From: Monocercomonoides exilis
Taxonomy: Eukaryota; Preaxostyla; Oxymonadida; Polymastigidae
Assembly: GCA_001643675.2 (NCBI GenBank)
Contig: LSRY02000012.1
Span: forward strand, 126,501-190,500
Direction: 5' to 3'
DNA: 64,000 nt
Under the pieces are notes generated by a model. It had not been told where the DNA came from. It worked only from the letters and a program-made list of their open reading frames with translations, and did no database searches. The translations under genes were made by a program, and so were the position numbers. Below, piece by piece: positions 14,901 to 27,129 of this stretch (within the stretch, counting starts at the first letter, position 1; the number at the start of each line of letters is the position of its first letter).

Positions 14901-17900
14901 GACAATGTTACATCTTGCGCATCTGAGACGATCGGCGGAGGTGGCAAAGGCCCCACTGCCGATGCAACAGGCGGTGGTGGAAGAGGAATTTCGGAGAGTT
15001 GAGAGCTTTCATCCTCTGTTGCATTGTCATTTCCAGGTGTTGGTGTTCTTGTGAATGATATTGGCACGCCATGAACAGGCAAGTTCTTCTTCATTGCATT
15101 CACAAGCCCTTCAAATAAAAGTGTAATCAGTCCCACAACATCTTCAATCAAGTTTGTTCTGTCAATTTTGGAGCTTTTCTGCACCTCCGAAGAATAAGCA
15201 TTCAGACAATTTCCCCACAAAATCGCAGAAACTGTTATCATCTCATTGGATGAACAGACTGATTTCTCGCTTTTTTCATTTGCGCATTCAATTGATTGAA
15301 TACTTTTTGCATTCTTCTTCGTTTCTGCTTTTGTCTCATTCGCTCCTTCTCGAACAAGCTCAGCCAAAAGATACAAAACGAGTGAGAGAACAGAAGTGTT
15401 CAGTGGAGAAAAAGCAACGTCTGAAGAGAAAATAAGAGACGAATGCGAATTGAGTCCCAACGAAATTTCATCAAACAGAAATGAAAGCTCTCCATTTGCT
15501 GAACTAAAATGGTGCGGACAGATGTCTGATGAAGCCAGGAGATGAGACGGCTGCTTGAGAAGAAGAGCAAACAGTGTTGTGTAAAGTGCTGGAATGTGCT
15601 TCAATTTCTTCAAATGTGGTGCTAAATACATAAGTGATGGTGTGATGGAAGCAGAGGAGTCAGCAGAGGTAGATGGTGTTAGCATGCCAAGTGTCAATTC
15701 GCGCTTTCCTGAATCCGAATTAATCTTTCCTTTCTCCTTCTGTTGACTCTCTCGACGTGTATTTGAATGAGCGTTTGCGGGAGGGGGAGGAATGAAGCTG
15801 TGGTAGAAAGAAGAATCGCAGAGAAGGCAAATGCAAAGAAGCTGAAACGACAAAAGCTTCACAGTCAGAACAGCAGACTCAACTGTGTCTGATTGTCCAT
15901 TCTTATTTGCCTGGTTCGAAGGCTGAAAGGCATCTTCAGCGATGATTGAAAGCAGCGACGGAACAAAGTTCTGTGAAAAGACAAGAAGAGAAGCTAAACA
16001 TTGAGGCGATTGCAGCTGCTGATAGAAGCGAGAAACAGAAAGATGCAAAGAAGAAAGAAGGGGAAGAAGGAAATATTTGTATTTGTGCTCAACAATTCTT
16101 TCTTCATCTGCACAATCAACTTGCCTTCCATTTCCTCCTTCTTTCTTTCCATTCACATACATTTTGCCTTTCGATCTACTGCACAACGAAGCACTCACAA
16201 CAGATGCCAATGTTTTGATGTCCTCAGGCGTCCAAACATGTCCCAAGAGAAGCGGAATCAGCGTGAAGAACACGAGCGATAGAACCTGGCTGGAGATGTT
16301 ACCTTTTCCTGCTTGCTTTGGCTGCTTGTTCAGATTGACTCGATGCAGAAGAGTGGAGATGATATGTACAAGCGCGTCCATCTCGCGGAATCTGTCGAGG
16401 TTGAACTGTCTCGACGGGTTTGTTGGAGAAAGCAAGTGACACATAACACACAAAATGTCAAGCTGACGATGGGCAGGTGACTCTTTCAAAGAGAAAGAAT
16501 CATCATTGGAGGAGAAAGAGGATGAGGATAAGGAAGAAGCCGATAAGTTTGTTCCATTTGACTTCACATGAACAGCACCATCAGCAATGAATAGGAGTGC
16601 AAATGCCTCAGAGTGGATAAGAGTGTGATGAGAGAAGTCTTCCATCTTCACATCATCCGGATTGTTGCACAGATGAATGAAGTTTCCGATCTGTCCGCTG
16701 TCTCTGCTATCTGTGCACAGTGCAGCACAAACAAGAAGAAGAAGCTTCGACGATACAAAAGTTGGGTGAACAGCCGTGTGATGCCTCAGAATGTGAGAGA
16801 AGTGATGCCAAACAGGAGATGCTTTGGATGTTAAGCAGAACGAAGACGAAGAAACGAATGTCACCAGAAACGCACGCAGAGCCAGAGAAAACGCAGTAGC
16901 AGTAGAAGATGAGTCAACAAGAAGGAGCATCTGCGACGGAGTGACTCGACTGCCAAAGAGGAGCCTGGACGAAAAGCACGAACCAGAAAGACGAAGAGTG
17001 CAAGAGCCGAACAAGGCGATGTGGGAACTGCCACAGGCACACTGCTGGAAACGAGAATAGTTCTGATAGGGAAGAAGAGGCGGAACAGCAGTTGAGCGGA
17101 GGGAAGCACACAAAGAAGAGGAAAGAGAAGGAGAGGTACTGAACATTTTGAAGGGCAGTGTTCGGCAGAAGGGGAGAAGTGTGTTGATAGGCAGAGTAGC
17201 GGATGAAGGAGTGCGAAGAGTCTTGTTTGTTCTCGAGCGCAATGAAATCGTGCCCATCTCAGATGAATCCAACTGCTTCTCTTTTGTCTTTAGCGGAGAG
17301 TCTATGTGGAGTGTATGCAAAGACGTAGCACTTCGAGTGAGTGTTGGCGTTCCTGACGGAGATGAATGTGGCAGCTGAGACAGCGGATGGGCAGATGTCT
17401 GCGGAGACTGAGGCAAAACTGATTGGTTTGAAGGAGCAGTTGTGGTGGATGAAGTGAAAGATGAAGACTTCTGCTGTTTGATGTTGATGACTGACTGAGG
17501 AAGAATGGCCTTTGGCTGAGGAAGAGGGCGTGTCGATGGTACAGCCATTGATCTGAGGAGCGGCTGACTTTGACGAGAATCGCCTGACTCATTGGCAGTG
17601 CAGACAGCAGAAGGAGTGAAGAAAAAGTAGAAGCGATTGAGGGGAATGCCAAGGAGATGAGGCGTGCCAGATGATGGACTGAATGTGGGGTTGGTTGAGG
17701 TCTGGAATGATGGTGTGGTGAGAACATCATCAAGCATCTGCTTTCCTCCTAACCACCAATACTTCACCTTTAGCGATGCATTTGGACTTGATTGTGAATT
17801 ATTGTTTGTCTTCTGCTCTCTTTCATTTGATTTCTCACCTGCAGAACTCGTTTCATTTGCTTCGTCTGCTTCATCTGCATCGTCTTCGCAGTCCAGCGAT

Positions 17901-20900
17901 GTTGTGTCAATTGGAAACGGCGCCTGAATCTGACCCAATCCAAACAGCGATCTCGCACCGAGGATGGTTGCAGCATCTGGAAACCAGCCAGAAGACAAGT
18001 TGCGCAACAGAACTTGCGAAGTGGAGAGAGAAGATGTCGAGGTTGAAATGGTATCTAAGGCAAGATGAGAGGCAAGTGGAGACGATAAGGCTGAGGAAGA
18101 GGAAGAGGAAGCAGAAGCTGAAGTGGAAGATGAATGCGATGTGTTTGCGGAAACGTTAATATTATTAATAGAAGATGAATAAGAAGTGGGAAGTGGAGGA
18201 AGAGGAGACAAGAGCAAAGAAGCTGGGCGAACAGGATAGATTTCGCTGTCCAGCACAGCCGAAGCAGCAGATGAGGGTGTTGTCCATCCTTCGGGAAAAG
18301 AGTGGTGTGATTCAGACAGCCCAGCCAGTGCGCGAATGACGAAAGGATGCAGCGGAAGAGAAACAAAAAGAGAGGAGCTGAGCGAAAAACTGCAAGTTGG
18401 GTAAGATTGAACCCCGTTTCTATTGACAAGAAGAGGATGTAATGACCCCAAAGAGAACGATACCTGATAAAGCGACGGAATGTGAGCAGGAAACGCATCT
18501 GATTCTTCTGCCTGCTCAGCCACTTCGTCGCATTCAGATGTGTTGTGAGGAACTTCTGGTCGATCAGAAGATGAGAAGGGGATGAAGAATGGATCTTTCA
18601 CAGAGACAGTTGAAGTTGAGCCGTGTGTTATGGAAGGGAGCGGTTGAGGCGGAAGAAGAGGAACAACAGAAAGAGGATAGCCATCAAGAAACACAACACA
18701 CAGCGCGTCTGACGAAGACATAGAAGAAGAAGACGAAGAGATAGAAGCAAATGGGGAAATGTGGTGGACAACAGAAATGTGGTGCCAGACGTGAGTGTGT
18801 GAAGTGAAGAAGCCTTTTGGAAGAGGAATCACTGCTTGAAGGGGCAAGTTGTGTGGTGAAAGGACTTTTCGAGCTGATGGTGTAGTGGCCGAGGAGAGGA
18901 GGAAATGTCCTGTTGTGATCAAAAGAGACGAAGACGAAGGGAGCAGGGCGATTTGATAGAGACAGACACACACGTTTGTTGCAGGAGGAGATGTGATGAG
19001 TGTCTTTGTGGCAGTCAACAGATCGTCTGGAATTGAGTTGAGTGACTCTTCTTCACCTGAAAGCTCTTCATTCAATGAACTTCCTGACGAAGACGAATCG
19101 AGCGAAGAAAAAGAGCTGTTTGAGGCAGACGCCTGCGATGGCTGGTGTTGAGGAGGCAGAAGAGGATTTGTCTCACATGAAAACGAGTGGCGGTGGTGTG
19201 AATGGCGCTTCTGGGCAGAGCGAGGGAGGAAAGGGACATACAAAGGAAGATTGGCCACGACAGACAGAAGAGGAACACATTGAATGGAAGGATCGATGGC
19301 ATCCACACGCAGCCAGCAGGAAAAGGTAAAGCCAGGTGAGGCTGGTGGCCATGTGGGTGGAACATGCTCATAAGAGGAAGAAGAAGAGGAGGAAGAAGAA
19401 GAGGAAAAGGAAGAAGTTGGTGTGAATGGTGAATTCAATGGCAGATTCAATGACTGGTTGGAAGAAGATGCTGAAGCAGATGAAGAAGATGATGTTGTTG
19501 TTGAGCGTCTTTCTTTGTCAATCGCCACTTTTCCAAAAAGAGTGTTGAATGTTGGTGGCAGCTCCATCAGAGCAGTGAGTCCATTAGACAGATTGAAGTG
19601 AATGAACGGAGACGACAAATTGTGCCAAACAGGAAAGAGATTGCTGATGCTTCCGCATTCCATTGTGCTGCATTGCTGTGTCAGAAGCTGAAGAAGTGTT
19701 GAAAGAAGCGACTCATAAGTTGATCTTCTGCTCGTTTCTTTCACGTTGTTTGATTCAGTATTTGCTAATTGGCTTTGTGAGGATGGCTGCATTTCATTGG
19801 CTTTGATGCAATTTTGAGTGCGTGCAGAGAGAGAAAGCATTCCAAACAGTGTGCGAACAGTGCGAGGATTTCCTTCGGCAAAAAAGAGACGGGAAAACAG
19901 ACTGAAAAAAGAGGAATAGCAGGAATTCTTTGTGTCTGACAGAAAAAGAGGGAAGTAATGAAGAAGATCAAGTGATAAATCTGTTGGTGCAAAAGAAGGG
20001 TCGTTCAATTGAGACACTCCAACAAGATGAGACAGCGTTTGAAACACGCAAATGGCAGAAGAAGTGGCAGGACAGGACGATGAAGCTTGAGAAGTGAGTG
20101 GGCCAAAAGGCGAGAGAGAAAGCGAGCGAAGTAAAAGTTGGATGAAGCGAGGCTCGTGAATGACACACGACTGGGAAAGAACAGCAGGAGAAAGACGGGT
20201 TGGGCACAAAGAATCGTGGCTTTGCACTTCATCAACAGCAACACACCACAACTTGTTTGTCTCAAGAGAGAGTTCGTGCTGCACCCAGTGGTGGATGAGA
20301 GAGTGAGGGTTATCTAAATATGCTTCATTTGAGTGATTGGCATGAGAAAAGGAAGATGGATGAGACAAAGATGGCTCGCAAGTCATTGAATCAGATGAAG
20401 ATGAATGGCGCAATTGAGAAATATTATTGTCAGAAACTGTATTGCATGTGAGTATGTTCAAAGGATAGTTGCATTTGTTGCATGGAAGAGCTGTTGGTGG
20501 AGAGCAAACAGAACACGCCAAGCAGCAAAGAGCATTGCTGATAAGCAAAGCAATTGAAAGGTTATCTTCATTGCTTTCATTTTGTTGTTTATTTATCTTT
20601 TGTTGGAAGCCAGAAGACAATGAATTTTGCTCTGAAAACAAGATCAGTGGGAAAAAACTCTTCAAAAGCGGTATAAAACAGGAAGGAAGCAGATGAGGTT
20701 GATGAAATGCAGAGAAAGAGAACAACTCAGAAAGAGAGCGGAAGAGCTGTGGAAAGCCAAGTGACGAGCAGAAAGCAGCTGATGTGACAGCGTTACTTAC
20801 AAGAGCATGCGACAGAACAGACAGCAAATGAAGCAGAAGAACAACGAGGCAAGAACGAATAACATCAAATAGAGAAATAAATGATGATGATGGTGATGAA

Positions 20901-23900
20901 AGATCCAAAAGGGGTGTGTTTGAAATGAATGGCATTTTGAGCATTTGCTTCAGAGAATTGCAGACTTCGAAAATTGAGCTCTGCAGAACAGAAAAACCGC
21001 CTGTTTCAACAAAAAGGATTTGAGAGGCAGAAGAACGAAGAAGATAAAACGATAAGAAAAAGAGCAAATTGTGAAGAAGAGAAAAGAGAGAGAAAGGAAC
21101 AAGTGATTGGATCTGCTGCATTTGCGATGATGTGAAAGAAAAACACTCTGAAGAAGAAGAAAAAGAAGAAGAAGAAGAAGTTTGTTGAGAAAGAAGAGAA
21201 GAGATTGAGTCTAATGAAGACGATATCACATCGACACACGCAGGAACAAGTGAATACAGCACAACAATGTCGCAATGAGAGCGTGTGGCATCGCAGGCAA
21301 TGAACGAGTGAAGAAACTGGAACACCAATGGCTGCAGACAAGTGCTCAGAACAGGCAGAAACAGAAGAGATAGCTCATGTAATTGATATGTCCTATGGCT
21401 TTCGGATATCAAAGACAGAGTGTTCATTGAATTTAATTGAGAAGAGTCTGTTTCTGAAGATTCGTTGTTGTTGGACTGTCTGAATGAATTTGGTGAATGA
21501 AATGATTCGATTGATTGTTCATTTACGTTTGCATTCTGTTTTTTGTCCTGTTGACTGGTGAAGTTGTAGAATGGATGCACAAACACCATTCGAGTGCTGG
21601 TTTTGCTGAGATCTTCAAAAAGAGACCACAACTTTGATAGGATTTTTGAGCGGATGAGTTCAAAATGGCGAGAAGGAGCAAAAGAGAGACAGATGAAGAA
21701 GGACATAAGCGATGGAACAACAAACAAGCGATGGGAAAGAGGATAAGAAGAAGACGAGAAAGACGATGATGATGAAAAACTAGAAGATGAAGAAGAAGCT
21801 GAAGCTGACTGCAAAGCAAATGATTGCTTCTCGTCTGATTTAAAGTTTCCCTCTTTTTGTTCACTTTTCATCATTTCGTTTTGCTTTGTGTTTTCAGTTG
21901 AATAACAATCAGCCTGTTTGATGTATTCCCAAAACTTAGTTGCATTCGAAGGGAACAAAAGAGAAAGCACTTTTCTGTTTGCGATGCTTCTTTGAGAAGA
22001 ACTCAAAGCAGTTTCAAGCCATTCATAATCGCAAACAGTTTCGTCGACTCGAACAGTTTTGTTGATGTTATGTTTTTCTTCTGTGTTTGTTTTGACATCA
22101 TCAGCAGTTTCTGGTCTAGTGTAATTGTTTTCTTTGTCTTGTTTTTCGTCTATCGTTTTATCCGATAAAGAAATCTCTTTTTCCATCTTCTTTTCAACTT
22201 TTTCTTCATCACCTTCTTCATCACATATTTCTCTTCCTCTCGTCTGACTCACTTCCAATTCTCCACAGTCAACAGTTGCACTCAGCGTGAACAGCGAGGC
22301 TGCTACTGCCACAGCCTTCTCTGCAAAGGACGAAAGGATCAGCACTCGACAATAGTCGCCTCCTGTCTTCCGAAGAAGGAGCGAAAAGAAGCGGAGGCAC
22401 AGCGCCTGATAGCTTGGCGGTGCGTCGCTGTGGAGAATGGAGGAAAGCGCATTGAATTCTTGGATGAGGAGAGAAGGAGAGGAAAGCTGGGGAAGCGTGG
22501 CGAGGGAGAAAAGAAGAGAAAGCAACGAGGCAAAGACAGGAAGAGTGGGGACGGTGTGTTCAGTGAGTGAAGACAAAGAGAGGGTGAGTGGATCAGATGC
22601 TGTTGGAGGATTGGCTGATGAAGAATCAGAAGAAGATGGAAGTTGAGACGTTGAAGATGACAAAGAAGAGGATGATGAAGCAAAAGAAGAAGGAGATGAA
22701 AACGATGATGGAGCAGCAGAAGAAGAGCTCGAAGTGTTTGAAGAAGCCAGCCGCACCGAATTGAGAGAAGAGCGCGAATGAGCAGCGAAGGCATTCAGAA
22801 AAGCAGCCACAGGATGGTCGAAGATGATTGTGTTGACAGTCGACGGGTGCCTTGTGAAGAGATGGAAGAAGGCAGAAAGAACAAATTGCCTGATGTAATC
22901 GCACTGCGGTGGAGCAGACAGAAACAGACTCACCAAAATTTGGATGACTGCAGCATTTGAGGCGAAGGGGACTTCTTGTTCGTGCGATGGATGGGAAGGA
23001 GAAGAGAGTTTGGACTGCTGCTGAGACTGCTTTGAGGAGGCAGAAGAGGCTGTCTTCAAAGTGGGCAAGGAAGACAAAGAGGATGAAGAAGACAGAAGTT
23101 TGCCATCAGCTCCTTTCAGCGGTGGCTCTTGCTTGTTTCGCGAAACGAAGTCAAACAGAATCAGTAGCAGAAACAAGACAGATTCCTTTGCGTCTTCGAA
23201 AGTCCGCCGCTCGACGTTTAAGAAGGGCAGATTAAATTGCATAAGTGGATGAGTCATGTTCTCGTTGAAAAGAGACTGCATCTGCTTTTCGCTCATTCTG
23301 CACTCATCAGCAGACAGATTGAGCACTGCTTGATCTGAAGATGTCTCTAATTGTTGACCCAATGAAGAGAGAGATGAATCCTCTTTGTTTCGAAGTGAGC
23401 CCTTTTTATGTTCGCGAATGGAGAGTGACAGATACTCCGCCATCATGTTTGTGTAGTTGCGAGCCTCAGCAGTCAGAAAAAGAGGCGTCAGCAGAGAATT
23501 CAAAGTGGCTGAGAAGGAAATCGAATCATTTGCACAAAATGCTGCAAGCTCTGATCTTTGCTCGCTGAGTGGGCTGAAAGACTTCCGTGCAGAGGGCGTT
23601 GTGTCATTGAGGCAGACAAAGGGGCTGCTGAGGAGAAACGGGCGATAAAAGCAGGATGTACCAGCAGAGCTCAGACAAGAAGGCGGTGGGGGTACTGGAA
23701 CACAGAAAGAGCCAGTTTGTGTTGATAACTCTGAATCTGCTGCTTTTGATGTGTTTTGTGGAGGCGTTGGTTGAGATAAAATGTTCTGTTGAGATGATGT
23801 TTGTGCAACGGATGCTTCAAGCAGAGGTTGAGAAGACGATGACGAAGATGAGCATGAAGAGGAAGAGAGAGAATCATTTTTGGGAGCGGGTGCCAAAGAT

Positions 23901-25201
23901 GCACCTTCTTTCCATCTCAACTTTGAAAGAGAAAGAATCGTCTGATGGAGACACTCCAATCCGTTGGAGTTGAGGAATACATCCAGAAGGGGATTAACAG
24001 AAGATGGGACGCTGGTACTCGCTGGAACTTGAGGCTGGTGTGCCTTCTCTTTGCCTTTTGGTGCAGGCTGTGCTGGCTGAAGTGGTGCTGATGCTTGCGC
24101 ATTGAGTGTATCGATAGCAGAGGGAGAGAGGAGCGAAGGGTGCGGAAGTTGGCACAGCGCTTGCATGACAGAAAACATCTTCACAAAGAACAGCGGCGGC
24201 GCTCCTTCGAAGCGCGCCTCGTCAGTCAGCAGCACAAGCGAGGGCAAAATGTCTTTTTCTTCAATGTCTTTCAGCAAAGCGAGGCTCCAATATTTGCTCA
24301 GCAATGTGCTGATGACACGATGAATCGCATCCTCAAAGCATTTGTTCTGCTCAGACACATTGTGCGTACTGAGCCCAAAAAACAGAGTTTTGACTCCATT
24401 CTGCTGCAGAAAGAGTAAAACAGCTGCTGGAGAAGCATCTAAAACAGAGAGAAGAATATCACTCAGTTTTTTCCCCAGTTCCCACAAAAGATTCCATTGA
24501 TCTATTCGAAATAATCAAATCAAATGTTTAAAATTTTTTTAGAAAATGAGAAAAATTGCAGACCCTTTGGTACTGGTGGAAAAGCCAAACTGTGGCACAA
24601 AAGTGTAGCTAAATTTGCTGCAATGGGAGTTCTTATTACAAGACTTGAAAAATTAAACTTTATTCATTATTTTATTTGATCAAAGTTGAAAATAAAATTT
24701 GCAAAAAATAATTCAACCTTAACAAGAAATAATATAAGCGTATTCAAATATATTGATGTTGGAACTTGAATAAGTTCTTGAAGAGTTTGAGGTTTAAATG
24801 ACAAAATCAAAGGACCAGATGAAGTAAATTTTGCGATAAATCTGAAAAGTAAAGTTCATGAAAAGCAATTAATTAATATTTTTTCAAAGAATTAAACAAA
24901 CTCATCAATTACAAGAGTTGCAAAGTAATCTGTTTTACCAATAACTCGTTGAAGTTTTTCTTTTGTCCAATTAATTGCTTGATTGTCAATTGATGTGCAA
25001 ACAGCAAGAAGATAGTTAGATTTTGTTGATGAATCATTTGCTGATGAATATTTCTCGAGAACCTTTCGAATAGCCGACAATAAACTAAAAAAGCAAATCA
25101 GACTAATTGTCAATCGAATGCAAAAAATACCTTTCTTCAATGTCCATATTTTTATTATTGCAATTTCCTTCGTCGGTACATGTATTCAGGCCATTTGATG
25201 C
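2909..25201 (-). CDS. Giant PH-BEACH / BEACH / WD40 / FYVE scaffold protein (WDFY3/ALFY-like), N-terminus incomplete
   Basis: Five exons join in phase on the minus strand: 25131-25201, 24902-25084, 24718-24841, 24564-24657 and 2909-24501. This gives at least 7,354 residues. Positions below count from the codon at 24487. A concanavalin/LamG-like segment (GFTFSCWLRVDAI) lies near 1716. Helical armadillo-like stretches and many Ser runs precede it. A PH-BEACH region spans about 4530-4800, and the BEACH domain about 5250-5515 (NFDYLLFLNTAAGRTF, QYPIFPWVLSDY, FGYKQRG). WD40 repeats lie near 6500-6550 (GHQFRIKKVAMHP). A C-terminal FYVE finger at about 6975-7040 has WDRD, KHHCRRCG and RVCDVC. FYVE at the C-terminus of a BEACH-WD40 protein is the layout of WDFY3/ALFY, which binds PI3P and scaffolds selective autophagy of aggregates; function here is inferred. 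The original Met is unresolved. The ATG at 25148 is in frame, but upstream exons may exist. Confidence 0.93.
5770..5850 (-). repeat. Lys-Ala dipeptide repeat tract inside the BEACH gene
   Basis: The coding strand encodes alternating lysine and alanine (with Pro/Ser replacements) for about 25 residues, between the BEACH domain and the WD40 region. The DNA is a degenerate hexamer repeat (GCCAAA/GCAAAA on the coding strand). The run is strongly basic and resembles linker-histone-like or nucleic-acid-binding tails, but it may simply be an expanded low-complexity linker. Confidence 0.85.
9180..9890 (-). repeat. Acidic and poly-Thr low-complexity insert between PH and BEACH domains
   Basis: Residues about 4810-5240 of the giant protein (plus strand roughly 8760-10060) are low complexity: a GIGIGIG run, a run of ten threonines encoded at about 9868-9897, long Glu/Asp blocks around 9360-9480, and Ser/Pro-rich sequence. 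In known BEACH proteins the PH-like and BEACH domains are nearly adjacent, so this is an insertion. Confidence 0.8.
24502..25130 (-). other. Four phase-matched introns at the 5' end of the BEACH gene
   Basis: Introns 24502-24563 (62 nt, donor GTCTGC), 24658-24717 (60 nt, GTTGAA), 24842-24901 (60 nt, GTTTGT) and 25085-25130 (46 nt, GTATTT) connect five open segments, and each junction restores a single frame. The long frame on its own has no ATG: it runs upstream into a TGA at 24515-24517. Splicing is therefore required to supply a start, and it adds about 160 residues containing predicted helices. Confidence 0.8.
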
Positions 25202-25943
25202 CTGAAACATTCAATAAAGAAAAAAATCTGAAATCAAAAAAAAATGTCGTTTTGATCAAATTTTTTTGTGAGAACTTCTCGTTTTCTTTATCATAAAATA
25301 TATCCTATTCATGCAAATAGATGAATTGCGTCAAAAGAGAATTTTCAAAAGCTTTCGATTCACAAATATTCTCATTAAATTTACTCTTTTGCACAATTTG
25401 ATTTCTTTGTTTAATGAAATCTTTCTGATAAATAATAACAAGTCTGTTGAATTTTTCCTTTGTTCTTCCAAATAAAACGATCAGAAAGATTAATAAGCAT
25501 TTTGAAAAAATGAATTCATAAAAATCATTCCAGTTTCAGAATTGAAAAAATAAAAGAAATTGAAATGATGGAAAAAAAAAGATGCACAAAAGAAATATTT
25601 ATCAAAAGTTTATTTAATAAATATAATTCATAAAGACTTTTTAAAAAAGAAAAAAAGAAAGAAAAAGAAAGGATAAATTAATCTCATCCAAATTCATATT
25701 CAAAATTGAATTGTTTTTGGCTTGAGCAGTATATACGCTTTCCTCTCAAATTCGTCTGAAACTTTTATAATTGATTTATTATTAATTGTTAATAACATAC
25801 ACACAAACCTGACCTTGCGGAAATGAGTTGTTGATAAATTATGAATTTTTATTTTGGCAATTTTTTCTCAAAAAATGAATGGGATCAAAAATGTTTAATA
25901 AAAAATGTCAAAGATACCAGAAACAAAAGACGTGATCTCAAAC
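25202..25943. other. AT-rich gap with two weak minus-strand open frames
   Basis: There is no convincing gene. On the minus strand one frame is open for 76 codons at about 25319-25546 (contains KEKFNRLVIIYQKDFIKQ), and another for about 55 codons at about 25703-25870 (contains IIKVSDEFERKAYILL, ending in TGA). Either could be an exon of the unresolved 5' end of the BEACH gene or of another gene. I could not link them in phase to 25201. Chance open frames are also likely in AT-rich DNA. Confidence 0.35.
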
Positions 25944-26942
25944 ATGAATTGCTAGTTTGCTAATTTGGAACCAACTTTGAAGTGTATTTTCGAGCATAGA
26001 CTTCTTCCTGATACTGGGGAATGCAAACACTGTAAATCGAAAAAATTGTTGTGCAAAAGAGACAACGCATGTTTTTTGAAGTGCAAAAAATGCCAAAAAA
26101 CAACATTTGTTTTAAAAGAAATAACATCATTACAGACAAAAACAACAGAAAATAAAAATTTTCATGAGTTTCTGTTGTTTTGGCTGGAATTAAGCATCAA
26201 GCAAACTTGTTTTTTGTTATATCTGGATGGAAACGCCATTTCATACTATAATCATATTTGCAGGGAAGTGTGTGTGGATGTGCTATTCAAGAATCCAATC
26301 AAAATAGAAGGAGTGGGGAAGGAAGTGGAAATTGACGAAATGTTATGGAGAAGAGGGAAATGTAACAGAGGAAAAAGGAAAAAGGAAGTTTGGATTTTTG
26401 GTTGTGAAGAAAGATCTGAAGAAAGACACAAAAGATCTTTTTTGGTGGTTGTTCCAAACAGGAACAAGGAAACTCTACTAGAAGCTGTCAAAGAGCACAA
26501 TTAACCTCACACAACAATATACAGCGATGAATGGAAGGCCTATAATTGTCTGGATAAAGAAGGTTTTATACACAAAACCGTATGCCATAAGAGACATTTT
26601 GTCAATCCGGATAATAAGTCAGTCAATGCTAACACAGTGGAAGGTTTTTGGGCGCACTTTCGGAAATATCTTCCCAGATTTGGAATCCGAACAAGATTTC
26701 TTCAACAATAAATGACATCTTTCTTTGTTCGTTCGATGGGATTACTGACTTTCAATCAACTCGTTGAATCTGCAATTCATTTGAACATCGAAAACGTAGA
26801 AATAGTTCTTGAGGAAGACGAAAATGATCCAGAAATGGCTAACGATGAGGAAGATATCCCTGGTTTGGATGAACTTCCTGATGAAGATATTGATTTTGGT
26901 GCAAATGATGGAGCAGATGCATCAGAATGGTCTGATGAATAA
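25944..26942 (+). pseudogene. Merlin/IS1595-type (ISXO2-like) DDE transposase with in-frame stops
   Basis: One continuous frame encodes a transposase interrupted by TAG at 25953, TAA at 26502 and TAA at 26709. An N-terminal zinc ribbon is visible (CKHC and CKKC pairs). The catalytic triad of the IS1595/Merlin family is recognisable: first Asp in VEIDEMLWRRG, second Asp in IYSDEWKAYN, and the Glu in NTVEGFWAHFRKYLP. The text between (HFVNPDNKSVNANTVEG) is typical of the family, and HKRHFVNP supports the call. The C-terminus is acidic (DELPDEDIDF...EWSDE). Eukaryotic members are called Merlin and move by cut-and-paste. There are no frameshifts; only UAA/UAG codons break the frame. Either this is a young pseudogene or it is read with a different code. 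Terminal inverted repeats belonging to this gene were not found on both sides. Confidence 0.85.
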
Positions 26943-27039
26943 TTCTTTTTAACAATTTCATACACTTTTAAAAGTATAAAAAATAATTCAAAAATACAAT
27001 CACACATTTATTATTTAAAAAAAAAAGAAAAAAATATAT

Positions 27040-27129
27040 GGGTATTTTTTTTTGAAAAGTCACAAAATATTAATTGATCTGAAAATCAGATCATAAATGA
27101 TCAGTTAATGTTGATCATTCCGTTCCCAT
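27040..27129 (+). repeat. Left terminal inverted repeat
   Basis: About 90 bp matching, in inverted orientation, the segment 31884-31961. The outer 24 bp are nearly identical. The inner part is diverged, contains the perfect hairpin TGATCTGA/TCAGATCA at 27075-27093 with a 3-nt loop, and several more GATC words. Confidence 0.7.

Noticed and set aside
24485-24487. TTG at 24487 as start codon of the BEACH protein
   Set aside because: It is only the first possible alternative start in the long frame. Phase-matched upstream exons continue the protein, so the start is further upstream.
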